Notes: generated by a model not told the origin, from the sequence alone. Shown: positions 12,776-28,109, counted from the first letter of the stretch. The stretch is 64,000 nt of DNA from Piscicola geometra (GCA_943735955.1 OX030966.1:5270893-5334892); one strand, 5' to 3'. Numbers and translations: made by a program.

Positions 12776-13394
12776 ATAAAGAAGCATTGAAAAGACTATT
12801 TACCACCATGGTGTGTTGATAACTGCGTTTATTTCTCTCAATAGCACCTCCAGTATAATCATCATCAGGACAACTAGGGACATCATCATCAGAATCACCA
12901 GCTTCATCATCATCATCAGAACTAAAATTTTTAAACCAGCACAATTTGCACCACCATTACACCCTTCATTGCACTCGTCAACTCTCGATACTATAATCAT
13001 CAAGACCACCTTTATCGTTACTAGTATCATCATCAGCATCATTATCATCACCACCATCATTTCTATCATTATCATCAGCCCGACCTTTGTCATTATAGCT
13101 ATTTTATTGTCATTTAAATTGTTCTTTTAAATCGTCATCTTCGTCATCATCATCATCAAAATGACAACATCTTCATCTTCGTCATCATCATCATCAAAAT
13201 GACAACATCGTCATCTTCTCACACCTCACCCACACTTCTCTATATTTTTTTTCAACAAGCTTGAACAACATTAAGAACAAAATAAAAAAACAACAAAAAC
13301 AACAAAAAGAACATCAAAAACAACATCAAAAACAACATCAAAAACAACATGAACTACAACATAATCTGGTCTTGTGAGCCTTCGATACTTCATC

Positions 13395-14702
13395 ATTCAC
13401 TTCCATCTCTCCTTCCATCTCTCCTTCCATCTCTCCTTCCATCTCTCCTTCCATCTCCTTCCATCTCTTCTTCCATCTATCTTTCCATCTCTCCTTCCAT
13501 CTCTTCTTCCATCTCCTTCCATCTCTTCTTCCATCTCTCCTTCCATCTCCTTCCATCTCTTCTTCCATCTCTCCTTCCATCTCTCTTTCCATCTCTCCTT
13601 CCATCTCTCCTTCCATCTCTCCTTCCATCTCTCTTTCCATCTCTCTTTCCATCTCTCCTTCCATCTCCTTCCATCTCTCCTTCCATCTCTCCTTCCATCT
13701 CCTTCCATCTCTCCTTCCATCTCTCCTTCCATCTCTTCTTCCATCTCTCCTTCCATCTCTCCTTCCATCTCTCCTTCCATCTCTCCTTCCATCTCCTTCC
13801 ATCTCTCCTTCCATCTCTCCTTCCATCTCTCCTTCCATCTCCTTCCATCTCCTTCCATCTCTTCTTCCATCTCTCCTTCCATCTCTCCTTCCACCTCTCC
13901 TTCCATCTCTTTCCATCCCTCCTTCCATCTTCTTCCACCTCTCCTTCCATCTCTCCTTCCACCTCTCCTTCCATCTCCTTCCATCTCTCCTTCCATCTCC
14001 TTCCATCTCTCTTTCCATCTCTCCTTCCATCTCTCCTTCCATCTCTCCTTCCACCTCTCCTTCCATCTCTCCTTCCACCTCTCCTTCCATCTCCTTCCAT
14101 CTCCTTCCATCTCTCCTTCCATCTCTCCTTCCATCTCTCCTTCCATCTCCTTCCATCTCTCTCTTCCATCTCTCCTTCCATCTCTCCTTCCATCTCTCCT
14201 TCCATCTCTCCTTCCATCTCCTTCCATCTCTCCTTCCATCCCTCCTTCCATCTCCTTCCATCTCCTTCCATCTCTCCTTCCATCTCTCCTTCCATCTCTC
14301 CTTCCATCTCTCCTTCCATCTCTCCTTCCATCTCTCCTTCCATCTCTTTCCATCTCCTTCCACCTCTCCTTCCATCTCCTTCCATCTCCTTCCATCTCTT
14401 TCCATCCCTCCTTCCATCTCTCCTTCCATCCCTCCTTCCATCTCTCCTTCCATCTCTTTCCACCTCTCTTTCCATCTATTTCCATCTCCTTCCATCTCTC
14501 CTTCCATCTCTTTCCATCTCCTTCCACCTCTCCTTCCATCTCCTTCCATCTCTTTCCATCCCTCCTTCCATCTCTCCTTCCATCCCTCCTTCCATCTCTC
14601 CTTCCATCTCTCCTTCCATCCCTCCTTCCATCTCTCCTTCCATCTCTCCTTCCATCTTTTTCCACCTCTCTTTCCATCTCTTTCCATCTCCTTCCATCTC
14701 TC
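13395..14702. repeat. 12-bp all-pyrimidine-biased minisatellite, 1.3 kb
   Basis: The unit is CTTCCATCTCTC, with six-base contractions (CTTCCATCTCCTTCCATC) throughout. The plus strand is almost free of G over 1.3 kb. Long open frames on both strands (poly LPSL/FHLS and poly GRRDGRRW) result from the 12-bp period and are rejected as genes. Confidence 0.95.
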
Positions 14703-15319
14703 TATCTTCCTGTCTTTCTGTCTGTCTCTTTTTAACTATTCATTCACTCTTCTCTTTTAGCAACCCTTTTCCATCAACACTTATTTCATTTAGGTTTCTA
14801 CTACCCTCATTGCCTTTTCTATCCATCCACTCTTTTATTGATTGTCTTTTATCTCTCATTTTTTCATCCGTCCTCTTCCATCCATCCCTCGATAACTCCA
14901 GTTAAACGCGCATGCATTTAAAGACCGGAACACAATTTAAGCTCTCTATGCAACAAAAACAAGCATAACAACAATGAATGCAACAACGCAACAATACACG
15001 CCCACTACCACGCCATAAATACAATTTCATACTACGGCATTACAACAACACTGCTACTACCACGTTATAACTACTACTTCAAACTACAACATTAAACCTT
15101 AAAGTCCATAATAAAAAGACATGAATGCGTAAACAAAACATCCACAACAACAATGACCAACAACTTGCATCTGTCAGAATCTACTCAAACACATGTGTTG
15201 TCTTGCCACAACAACCCTTCAGAACCATCACACACCCTCACAACCACACTCTTCCACACATTCACCTCCATCACTACAAAGAACACCACACATCGTAACA
15301 GCCACCACACTCCATCACA

Positions 15320-15555
<236 letters not shown>

Positions 15556-16134
15556 GCTAAACAGACTGCTTCATCAATGTTCTTTGAATCCCTCTTGTGT
15601 GTGTGTGTGTGTGTGTGCGAGTGTATGTGAATGTGTGAGTGAGAGTGGTTGTGTGTATGTGTGTGTTATTTGCCTTTTAAAAAGCGAATATTTTTTGTCT
15701 ATTTGTGCGTGGGTTTGTATTTATTTATTTGAATCTATTGTTGTTATGGATGTGAATATTTTTACAAAGAAAGAAAGGAGGGCGAAGATGGGGAGAGAGC
15801 GAAGATGGGGAGAGGGCGAAGATGGGGAGAGGGCTAAGTGGGTGACTTAAAGAATAGTGTGTCATTACCACATTATACTACTCCTTCACCATCACATCAA
15901 CCCACTACATCATCACATACTATTCCACCACGCCACCTCACCACACCACATCACCAAACCACCACACCACATCATCAAACCACTGCACCACCCCCTGTTA
16001 ATCAATGAATCATTCTACCAACCTTCGCACCTAGTTTTAATGATGGTTCTTCATGCATCTTTCCATTCCAATCAAATGTCTCCACTCCTTTCCAGCATCA
16101 CCATCATCACACCTTTATTCATCCTTTTCCACCA

Positions 16135-16690
16135 ACACTCTTCTCCACCAACCCTCCATCAACTCTCTTCTCCACCAACCCTCCATCCACTCATCCACCA
16201 ACCCTCCATCCACTTCTCTCCACCAACCCTCCATCCACTTCCCTCCACCAACCCTCCATCCACTTCTCTCTACCAACCCTCCATCCACTCTCTTCTCCAC
16301 CAACCCTCCATCCACTCTCTTCTCCACCAACCCTCCATCCACTCATCCACCAACCCTCCATCCACTCTCTTCTCCACCAACCCTCCATCCACTCATCCAC
16401 CAACCCTCCATCCACTTCTCTCCACCAACCCTCTATCCACTTCCCTTCACCAACCCTTCATCCACTTTTCTCTCCACCAACCCTCCATCCACTCCTCTTT
16501 CCACCAACCCTCCATCCACTCTCTTCTCCACCAACCCTCCATCCACTCTCTTCTCCACCAACCCTCCATCCACTCCTCTCCACCAACCATCTATCCACTC
16601 TTCTCTCCACCAACCCTCCATCCACTCTTCCACCAACCCTCCATCCACTCTTCCACCAACCCTCCATCCACTCTTCCACCAACCTTCCAA
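16135..16690. repeat. About 27-bp CCAACCCTCCATCCACTC minisatellite
   Basis: The core CCAACCCTCCATCCACT is separated by variable CTCTTCTCCA or CATCCA spacers. About twenty copies occupy 550 bp. The open frames come from the repeat. Confidence 0.9.
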
Positions 16691-17494
16691 AACCTTTTTT
16701 TTCAGCAACCACTTAAGATGCTGTCTCTGCTTTTTTTTATACCTCTAATGATCAGTCACCACTATCATTACTATAATCATCATCTTCATCTGCAACATCA
16801 TCATCATCATCTGCAGCATCATCATCTTCAACATGACCATCATCATCATCCATCATCACCCCCAGCAACATATATTCATGCATAAAGTGGTAATATTGTG
16901 TGTGCGTATGCATGGAATAATTGTGTTTATTTGTGTATATGCATGTGTGTATGTGTGTGTATGCCCGAAATAATTGGGTTTATTTGTACGTATGCATGTC
17001 TGTATGCGTTCGTATGCCTTGGTGTATGTATAGATGGATTTGTATGCATACATATTAGCAAGACACACCAGTACACACACTGCATATCTTTCCAGGCTGT
17101 ATGGCATCGTCATCATCACCACCCCTTGTGGAGATGCCTGCTTGCGCATGCGAACAGACCTCTCCGCATGCAAACATGTTTTTAGTTTGCATCATTATTA
17201 TCAGGATCATCTTCATCATCATGATATTCATCATCATCATCTTCTTCATCGTTATCACCATAATCATCATCTTCTTCATCGTTATCACCATAATCATAAT
17301 TGTTTGAGTAATTATCATCCTCATCATCGTCTTCACCACCATTGTACTCACCATCATTATCAGCATCACAACGAACACAAAAAACAAGATCAGCATCATA
17401 ATCAGCACTCTTCCACTCATACTTCCTGTCTTGACTCCTCCCTTTCCTGAAGCGTCCAATCAGCGGCCTCCTCTCGCAAGCATCCTCCATCGTG

Positions 17495-18760
17495 CACGCA
17501 TCAGGAGGCTCTGACGGGTGGCCCACTTGTTCTACCTCTCTCTATCTCTATCCCTCTCTTTCTCTGCTTCTATATGCCTCCTTCTGTCTCTTCATGACTC
17601 CTTCTTCCTTTCTCTTCCTCTCTTTCTGCCTCCTTCTATGTGCCCTCCTTTTCTTTATGTGTATCTATTCCTCTCTAATTGTATTTCTCAGTTTCTTTCC
17701 ATATCTGTGTCTGTATGCTTTTGTATCTTCGATCTTTCCATTTGTCTTCGTCTGCTTCTGAGACTTTCCGAAACAATATTTCTAAATTTCTTTTGGCCAT
17801 TTATGTTTTCTCACACGTGCTTAAGCGTATGTGTATGTGTTTGTTTCGATATTCACGTATCTCTGTTACTCTCTCCATCCCCTCTCTTTTCCACCACTAT
17901 CTTCCTTTCCTCTATTTCTCTCTGCATCCGTGTGTATGCTTGCGTTCGCTATAGATGCATACATGCATGCATACATCCACCAATAATTGCAAGCATACAC
18001 ACACACAAACACACAAGGTCTGTATGTAAGGGCGTATGTGTGCGTGCGTATAAATAGCTGATTGGAGAATCGGGCATCAACACAGGCCTTGCCAGTCCCG
18101 CCATCTTGCATGCATTCGATATGACTTCCATCTTCTCTTCCAGTCTGCTGAGGTCTTCCATTGAGAAACTGTTGCTTCAGTGGCTTTCGCTATGAGAAAC
18201 ATGTTTTTTACAGAAGAATTGAACTATTGCGTGTTGTAGAAAGTGTTGTAGGAAGTGTTGTATTGAAGTTAGCATCTCATGTGATGCAACACGAAGCTTG
18301 TTTCTATCAACTTCCACTGATTACTCACCACTGTAGAAACACAAAGTATCCCTAATTCAATTTTGTGGCATTGCATTTGCATGGATTCAGTGGATAATTA
18401 GGATACGATGAGGATGAGGATGATGAGGGTGGTGTTCAAGATGGATTTAATGATGCCAATAAGATGCCACTCCTGCATGCTTGGTATGTTTCTCATGTGT
18501 TATAATACTGCTCGAAAAAATCTATGTTTGTAACAATAGTAACTTAAATTATATTAATTTAATTTTAATTTTTGTGCGATTCTTTTTTCAAAATTATATC
18601 AACTTTTTAAACAAAATTATTTTTGTTAGAAGTGGTAAATATTATAATAGTGAAATTGTTGACCGTGTTAAACGATTATTTTCAAGCAAAATTGTTATCA
18701 CAGTCATTTCCATTATCTACAATCTGGTGCACACTAAATAACCGAATAAAGTAGAATGCA
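17495..18760. other. Mixed-composition region without a firm gene
   Basis: Pyrimidine-rich DNA (17,520–17,920) is followed by about 800 bp of ordinary composition. On the minus strand, 18,090–18,161 reads as an amphipathic, charged segment beginning MEDLSRLEEKMEVISNAC. It could be an exon, but I could not find convincing splice sites on both sides. Confidence 0.4.
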
Positions 18761-18764
18761 GTAA

Positions 18765-18975
18765 ATTACAGTACTATACAATACAATAAAATACAATACA
18801 ATAAAATACAATACAATAAAATACAATACAATAAAATACAAAACAATGAAAAACAAAAAGTGGAAAAATAAGATAGAATAGAATAGAAAACAATAAAAAA
18901 GAAATAAAAAAAGAGAGAAAATACAATACTATACACTACAATACAATACAACAAAATACAATAGAATACAAGACA
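18765..18975. repeat. (AATAC/AATAA) pentamer array
   Basis: CAATACAATAAAATA units over about 200 bp, decaying into AGAATAG variants. Confidence 0.85.
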
Positions 18976-19219
18976 CCATCTCACATAAGAACCACCTTCT
19001 CTAGTGTTTCTCATGCGACTGCTGAAACAATTCTCTGATGGCTTTGCACGCTTCCCTTCCAGCTTGCATGCAAAATGCATTGAGGCAATTTCGCATTTTT
19101 TGAAATTTATTTTTCATTGATTTAAATTTCGTTTTTTTGTGTGTATACTTCATGCGAGCAATTCAAAATTATGGAGAAAAAAAACTACTGCTATCGCTAC
19201 TTCCAAAACTTAGTCAATA

Positions 19220-19495
19220 CCACTACTACCACCACTAAAACCACAACCATTACAACCACCAAAACTACCACCACCACTACCACAACTACAACCACTATCA
19301 CCCACCACTACCACAACTACAACCACCACAACTACAACCACCACAACTACAACCACCACAACTACAACCACCACAACTACCACAACTACAACCACCACAA
19401 CTACAACCACCACAACTACCACAACTACAACCACCACAACTACAACCACCACAGCTACAACAACTACAACCACCACAGCTACCACAACTACCACC
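19220..19495. repeat. 15-bp ACTACAACCACCACA minisatellite
   Basis: Repeated CACAACTACAACCAC units. A very similar unit fills the SERCA intron at 59.3–60.0 kb, so the family is dispersed. Confidence 0.9.
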
Positions 19496-19629
19496 AAAAA
19501 GTCGTGCCTGCGTATACGACTCAGTAGTGGAGTGATATTGAAATTGAACAAGCGCAAAATAACAGCCACTGTTTTTATTTTGTTTTTTTTTTGGTTGCCA
19601 AGATAAGCGATTATTAAAGGCCGCATCTT

Positions 19630-19642
19630 GTGTGTGTGTGTG

Positions 19643-19716
<74 letters not shown>
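19630..19716. repeat. (GT)n microsatellite
   Basis: About 85 bp of TG dinucleotides with one early interruption. Confidence 0.9.
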
Positions 19717-19719
<3 letters not shown>

Positions 19720-20027
19720 TCTCCTCTTTTTTACGTGTGTATGTGTATGTCTGCTTGTGTGTGTAGGTTAATTTTTTTATGTGTACGTCTGTATGTGTGT
19801 TGGCATATTTAGTTTGCTGCTGGGGGTTTGTTTATACAAATGTTTCAATGACATGTTTCCTTGTATGTGTATGTGTGTGTGTGTTTGCTGAGTGAGTGAG
19901 TGTGTATGTGTGTGTTAGTATGCATGTGTGAGAGTGTGTACGTGCGTGACTAAATATATATACATACACAGATGCTGGAGATAAATGATTGCTCGGAACA
20001 CAAATACAAACATAAATGATCTTATCT

Positions 20028-20400
20028 CCCTCCTCCTCCTTCTTCTTCTACTCCTTCTTTTCCTCTTCCTCCTCCTTCTTTTACCTTTCTTCTCCTCTTC
20101 CTACTCCTTCTCCTACTCCTTCTTTTCCTCTTCCTCCTCCTTCTTTTACCTTTCTTTTCTTCTTCCTACTCCTTCTTTTCCTCTCCCTCCTCCTTCTCCT
20201 ACTCCTTCTTTTCTTCTTCCTCCTCCTCCTCCTTCTTCTACTCCTTCTTTTCCTCTTCCTCTTCCTTCTTTTACCTTTCTTTTCCTCTTCCTTCTACTTC
20301 TTCCTCCTTCTCTGTCTTTTCTCCTCTTCTTCTTTTTTTTTCTCTTTTTTATTATTCTTCTACCTCTTTTTCCTTCTTCATCCACCTAATTCTTTTTATT
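20028..20400. repeat. CTTCTTCCTCCT polypyrimidine tract
   Basis: About 370 bp almost entirely of C and T on the plus strand, with loosely repeating TCCTCTTCCTCCTCCTTC units. Confidence 0.85.
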
Positions 20401-20779
20401 TTATTATTCTTTTCCTCTCATCTATTTATCTTCTTTTTCAATCTTTTTCCTTACTATCAGCCATTAATTTTCAATTACTCTGCCATTTCTCCAAATCGTA
20501 CGACAATCACCCCTATTAGACCACACCCACCACACCATCAAGACCACACCCACTCGACAATAACACCCTTAAGGCATGATTACACCTACCACACCACTAC
20601 AACTATACCACTATCACCACACCATAATCACTATTATCACCACACCATCATCATCTTTACACCATCATCATCACCAAACTACTATCACCACCATACTTTT
20701 ATAACCACACCATCATCACCCCACCTACCATCACCATTACACCATTACCACACTTCACCATCACCACACCACCACCATC

Positions 20780-21520
20780 GCCACACCACCACCATCACCC
20801 CACTACACCATCACCACACTACACCATCACCACACTACACCATCACCACACTACACCATCACCACACTACACCATCACCACACTACACCATCACCACACT
20901 ACACCATCATCACACTACACCATCACCACACTACACCATCACCACACTACACCATCACCACACTACACCATCACCACACTACACCATCACCACATTACAC
21001 CATCACCACATTACACCATCACCATACTACACCATCACCACACTACACCATCACCACACTACACCATCACCACACTACACCATCACCACATTACACCATC
21101 ACCACACTACACCATCACCACACTACACCATCACCACACTACACCATCACCACACTACACCATCACCACACTACACCATCACCACATTACACCATCACCA
21201 CACTACACCATCACCACATTACACCATCACCACATTACACCATCACCACATTACACCATCACCATACTACACCATCACCACACTACACCATCACCACACT
21301 ACACCATCACCACATTACACCATCACCACACTACGCCATCACCACACTACACCATCACCACATTACACCATCACCACACTACGCCATCACCACACTACAC
21401 CATCACCACATTACACCATCACCACACTACACCATCACCACATTACACCATCACCACACTACGCCATCACCACACTACACCATCACCACATTACACCATC
21501 ACCACACTACGCCATCACCA
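20780..21520. repeat. 16-bp CCATCACCACACTACA minisatellite
   Basis: About 45 units, with CATTACA, CATACTACA and CTACGCCATC variants in blocks. Variant blocks recur in the same order (for example near 21,330, 21,380 and 21,460), suggesting multi-unit duplications. Confidence 0.95.
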
Positions 21521-21654
21521 AATCCACCACTCCTCTTTCATCTTTTCCATCTAATCCACTCCCCTCATTCCTCCATTCAAATAATGCATGTTCCTCACAC
21601 CATCTCTTGTGTGACTAAATGCTACTTTTGTTCATTTAGTTTTTCCATTATTTG

Positions 21655-21665
21655 TTATTATTATT

Positions 21666-21723
<58 letters not shown>

Positions 21724-22475
21724 TTTTTGTTGTTATTATTATTATTATTATTATTATTGCTGTTGTTTCAACTCTTCCGCCTATTCCCTGGTGATGCGCA
21801 CGCTTTTTCCTATCTATCCATTCACCATCTATTCATCTTTCCTCCCCCATCCATCCATCCATCCATCCATCCATCCATCTATCCATCCATCCATCCATCC
21901 ATCCATCTATCCATCCATCCATGCATCCATCCATCCATCCATCCCTCCATCCATCCATCCATCTATCTATCCATCCATCCATGAATGCATTCATTCATCC
22001 ATCCATCCATGCATCCATCCATCCATCTATCTATCCATCCATCCATGAATGCATTCATTCATCCATCCATCCAATTAGCTGCATACCCTCCTAAGTGATC
22101 CTCTATTCATAAGCCTTTCCACTGCCATTATACTCTCACACAATGTATCTACTAATGATTTACTCATCCTTCCTTCTATCCATCCTTCCATCCTTCCATC
22201 CATCCATCTATCCATCCATCCATCCATCTATCCATCCATCCATCCATCTATCTATCCATCCATCTATTCATCCATCCATTCATCCATCCATTCACCCATC
22301 CACCCACCCACGACGAATCTTGGTTTTTCTGATAAGTGTGCTCTTTCAATTTACTTCCTTTATCGCTTCTTCCATCCATTCCTTTGTCTTCTACATTTTT
22401 CGCTGTTCGCCTCGCTTTTCCTGCTATTATCGCTGATGCATCCATCCATCCATCCATCCATCCATCCATCCATCA
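21655..22475. repeat. (ATT)n followed by (ATCC)n arrays
   Basis: TTATTA triplets (21,655–21,762) are followed by ATCCATCC tetranucleotide blocks at 21,845–22,075, 22,175–22,310 and 22,437–22,475. A GAATGCATTCATTC segment is duplicated at about 21,984 and 22,047. Confidence 0.9.
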
Positions 22476-22650
22476 ACCCATCCATTAACCAATTAACTCG
22501 TTTATAATGAGGACATTAACGATGATGATGATGATATTTATACTAATAATTATTGTGAGGATGATGATAATGATGATGATTATGACGATGATGATTATGA
22601 TGATGATGATTATTATGATGATGGTTATGATGATGATGATCATTTGACAG

Positions 22651-24275
22651 ATGTCACAGGCATCAGGCACGGAGGCACGTACCCCTGAGGAAAGTCCTTT
22701 GGAGGCGTCCGTAACCACACCAGCTACCACAGCAACCACCGATCAACCAGCTACCACCACAACAACAGCTACAACCACCACAACTTCCACCACTACTACT
22801 ACAACTATTACACCAAGCATCAATACTACACCACACACTGTAATTTCATCCATCATACCATCAACTACGACTACTACACTAACCACTACTACCACACCAA
22901 CCACCACTACTACACCAACCACCACTACCACACCAACCACCACTACCACACCAACCACTACTACCACACCAACCACCACTACCACACCAACCACCACTAC
23001 CACACCAACCACCTCTATAACATCAGCTACAATTCTTACAATCCCCAAAGTAACTGCAATCACCACGACACATACCATTTCAACTACACCAACCACTCCC
23101 ACACTATCAAACATCACACCATCAACCACAACTGCCACAGCAGCCACTACCACAACAACCACTATCACCCCTACCACACCACCTTCTACCACCATTCTAC
23201 CTGCAACCAACAGTCTACTCCCTATCAACGCATCTCTCGGAGAATCAACAACACCATCAACCATTACATTGTCCTCGATCATTTCTACATCATCATCACA
23301 ACTATCATCACAACCATCATTATCATCCTCATCATCATCATCATCATCATTACTATCGTCATTGACAAAATCATCATCATCACTGTCGTCATCGACAAAA
23401 AAATCCTCATCACCGTCGTCATTAGCAACAACAGCAGCAACAACATCTACTTTTGGAACACCTTTAGAAGCCGTCGATAAAACATTAGCAACACCTGCAA
23501 CATTGCCAACAAATAACTTTGCAACAAAAACAACATCAGCAACAACAACAGAAATAACAAAAACAACAACAGAAACAACAAATAGAACAACACAATCAAC
23601 TGGAAAAGCTACGGCTTGCTCAACTCTTGTAGAAAAACTCACTCAACCACTACAACCACCACAACAACAACCACCACAAATACAACCACCACAACAACAA
23701 CCATCACAACAACCACCACAACAACAACCACCACAACAACAACCACCACAACAACAACCATCACAACAACAACCACCACAACAACCACCACCACAACAAC
23801 AACCACCACAACAACAACCACTACAACAACCATCACAACAACAACCACCACAACAACCACCACAACAACAACCACCACAACAACAACCACCACAACAACC
23901 ACCACAACAACCACCACAACAACAACCACCACAACAACAACCACCACAACAACAACCACCTCAACAACAACCACCCAAACAGCCACAACAACAACAGCCA
24001 CAACAACTTCAAGTTGAGACAGTAATTGCAGACGCCTATCCCGCCAATAAAGCAGATAGTAAGGCACCTAATACGACTAATCAGTCTTCCTTCCACCATT
24101 CTGCATCATCATCAACACCTCTACCATCATTATCACAACCATCTACATCATTATCATCAGCATCATCAGCACCATCATCAGAACCATCATTTTCATCATC
24201 ATCAGCATCATCCAATAATTCAGTGGTATCATCATCAGTACCACTAACGCTATCATCATCAGTACCATCAGCGTT

Positions 24276-24309
<34 letters not shown>

Positions 24310-26523
24310 GTAACGAAGAGCACGAAAAACAAAAGCGAAAAAAAGACAAATAAAAATAAAACTTCCAATAAATACAACAACTACTTCATCAACAAACCAG
24401 CACCAACAACAAAAACAACTAACAACAAACCAGCACCAACAACAAAAACAACTAACAACAAACCAGAACCAACAACATCAACAAAAACAACAACAACTAA
24501 CAGCAACAAGACAACAACCCTACGCGAGGGCAAATCACAGCAGCGCGTGGTACAGAGGCAGTCACAACAGGAACAAGAGCAGGGCATGGATATGACGAAG
24601 GCGGACAGGCAGAGGGACAAGGAGGACATTAAGGAGGACAACTACGTCATCAACTATAGCAAGAGAGATGACGTGGAGTGTCAAGCACGTGACTTGAGTT
24701 GCAAGAGGATCAATAGTGTTGTTGTTGGTAGTGACGTGGTGGTTGCTGCTAGTTGTGGTGGTGTTGTTGTTGGCAACGCTAACAACCATTCTGTTACGAG
24801 CTGCTTAAAAAAGGATTTCACAAGTAACAACAACAACAACTTCAGCGGCAACAATTTGAACAACCAAAACAACAACCTCAACAGTCTGAATAATCACAAC
24901 AACACAGTCATTAATGGGTTACAGGCCATCTGCTTGCAGTCCAGTTACTACCAACAACAACAGCAACATCAACAGCAACATCAACAGCATCAACAACAAC
25001 AACAACAGCAAGCTCTTAAAACTTATCTTCCCATTCAAAACCACATCGCTTCGATTAATGTAAACAACAACATGACCAATCTTTCCAAAAACACAATAAA
25101 TAACACTCAAGTCAAGGCCAACAACACCACCAACAACACCAACAACAACAACACCATCATTCCTACCTACAACAATGACATCAGCACCACCACCAACTAC
25201 AACAGCACCATCGCTACCAACAACACTATTATCACTACAAACAACTACACCAACATCACGATCAACAAAAACAACAGCATCAACAACGCCACCACCAACA
25301 ACAGCAACAATATTAGAGGTAAGAATTGCAACAACAACAATAAATTATATACTGACAACAACAAAAACAACAAGAAAAAAGTCCTTTCTAACAAGAAAGT
25401 ATCAATAGAAACATCAAAGTCAAGTCTCCTAAAATCGTCGTCGTCATCATCATCTTCATTATCATCACTGTCATCGTCATCACCACTACTTATACAACCA
25501 CAATCATCATCACCATCAGCATCTTTATCATCATCATCAGCATCTTTTTCATCAGCACTATCATCATCATTATCAGCAGCACCATCTTCATCATCATCAT
25601 TGCTTCCCGCCAGTCCGTCATTAACTCATTTCACGGTTTGGATTTATGCATCTTAAATGTCTTTTTAATATTTTATCGATTTTAGCCTTTTAAGCGATTT
25701 TCAAAAGTTCATTTGAATTTTAAAGCTACTAAATCAATTTGTATCATTTCTATTAGTAAACAACCTTTTCCAACAGTCGCAGCAGCAACAAACACAACAA
25801 CAACAAACACAACAACAACAGTCAAGACGTCAACAAGTCTCATGCAATAATACTGTCACTACTTCTACGTTTGTAACTATTCCTCCTCACAACAACACTC
25901 ACAAGCAACAACTACAACAACAGCAACAACAGCCAAAGGTGGCAGTACAAACAAGTATGCAATCAACACACATACAACAAGCTACTCAGCAGTTTTTAAC
26001 CTCGCAACCACTCACCCAGCAAACTCTACAACAACCACTACAACAAATACAACAGTTACAGCCACTACAACAAATACAACCACTACAACAACAACAACAA
26101 CAACAATTGATACCATTACAACAACTGCAACAGCATGTGCAATTACAGCCACAACTACAACTATCTCAACAACAACTACAACAACCTCAACAACTACAAC
26201 AACAACAACAAATACACCAACAACAACAGCTGATTGCAACATCAATGACCTTCAACACCTCGTCAGCTGAGATTAAAACACAAGTGACCTCTGAGAACTA
26301 CTCTGAGACTCAGGTGTCGAATGACGTCACAAACCAGGCAATTAAACCACCTGATCAACAACAACAACAACCACAACTACAACAACCACAACAACAACAA
26401 CAATCAATGCAATTTAATCAACTACAACAACTGCAACAACTCGATCAACAACAAGTCCTCTCTGACGACCAACAACAACAACAACAATCCAACAACCTCC
26501 GACCTCTCAACAACAACATCAAT

Positions 26524-26563
<40 letters not shown>

Positions 26564-28109
26564 CACAGCCTTCTTTCCAGATCTCCTCCTTACAAAATGG
26601 TTCTTCCTTCGTGCCCAACCTCTCGAACATCCTCACTCCCACCGGCACGCTCCTCAACGCCACACAACTCTTCTGCTGCCCTGACCTCTCCAGGAATCAG
26701 GTGTGGTGTGGTTAAGTATGGTTTGGCTTGGTGTGGTGTTGTGTGGTGTTGTGTTGTGTGTTGTTGTGTGGTGTGGTGTGGTAGTGTGCTGATGGTATGG
26801 GCTTGCTTAGTCATTGTATGGTAAGATAGCAAAATCATATCTAAAAATCCATCAACACTAAGCGACACACACACAAAGCCACATACCCACACACACACAT
26901 ACCCTGCCACAGCTGGATCTGGGCTGTGGTCAGTACATGACGGCCACTCCTGGTGGCTTCAACCAGGTGCTGCCGCAGCTGCAACTGGTGCAGACGGCTC
27001 CTAACCAGTTCATCCAGCAACAGTGCATGCAACAGCAGATCATCTTTCAGTCACTGCCAGGTACACTACTGTGTAGTAAATCATGATACTTTTGTACACT
27101 GCTGTACATTAAATAAAAAAACAAAGAAATATTTTTGCTTATATTAATTTTGATTATATAACCCCAAGAAATAATTTTTAAATAGAATAAATTTTTAATG
27201 TATATTATGATTTGATTATGGCATGTTTTCTGGAGCACTTCATGGTCTTTGATGCCACATTAAAGTTGTATTCCCTCCTCTTCAATGCCATTTGTCTTCA
27301 TTCTCCCTTTTGTCTTTCTTTTCTTTGTCTATCTTTTTTCCCTATATCTTCCTTATTTTTTTTCTTCTTATTTCCTTTTTATCTTTTTTTTTCTTATTTT
27401 CTTTTTTATCTTCTTTTTTTTTTCTCATTCTTATTCTCTTAATCTTCGTCATTCTTTTCCCTATTTTATTTTTTAATATTTATCTATATAGTTGAGTACA
27501 TTTTCAGGCGAGTAATGCGATACGCCTAAGGACTAGCATGTGTTCTACAGTGTCGCTGATTAACCGGCTTCAGTGCCACGATGATTAGCAATTCTTAGCA
27601 TAGTAATGGCGCTTCTAAAGCGATGGTGAATTTTTCTCTAAAAAGATGTCCCCCATGCATTCAACCCATTTATCCACCCTTCCAACAGCTTTGCAGGCGA
27701 ATGGATTGATGGCTCAACAACAACCTCAACAACAACTAACACTACAACACAAGCCACAACAGTACACATCCACTGAAAACAACAACAACAACAACCATAA
27801 CAAGACTCAAGCTATACTGCCAGCTAACGCGCAACAACAACAACAAATCAACTTCCAGCAACAACAGCAACAACAACAAAGCTTTTCAATGATCAGATTT
27901 GCAGTGGCTGGTTCATATGCTCTACCTCAACAACAACAGCAACAACAACTACAACAACAACAGCCTCAACAACAACAGTCTCAACAATTACAACTACAAC
28001 AGCAACAACAAAAGCTTCAACCCCAGCAAGCCATCTCTGTCAAAAGCCTAGCCACTGTCTTTCCACAGAATTCTATCATTACTACAAACAACAACTGTAC
28101 AACTACCAA

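Noticed and set aside
13338..14905. Frames of 330–518 codons on both strands (GRRDGRRW and FHLSFHLS types)
   Set aside because: They result from a 12-bp, stop-poor minisatellite. Overlapping open frames on both strands show that openness here is not evidence of coding.
17182..17526. Acidic 114-codon minus-strand frame as a gene
   Set aside because: The last 60 residues are a GAT/GAA-type low-complexity tail. Only the first 50 look protein-like, with no clear splice partner, so it is kept only as a weak island in the findings.
20780..21520. CRISPR-like regularly spaced repeat
   Set aside because: Units are directly adjacent 16-mers with no unique spacers, in a eukaryotic genome. This is a minisatellite.
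22743..24099. Antisense frames opposite the polyhomeotic exon (poly-Val, poly-Leu-Trp)
   Set aside because: They are shadows of ACA/CAA codon repeats on the coding strand. The plus-strand frame continues into conserved domains and these do not.
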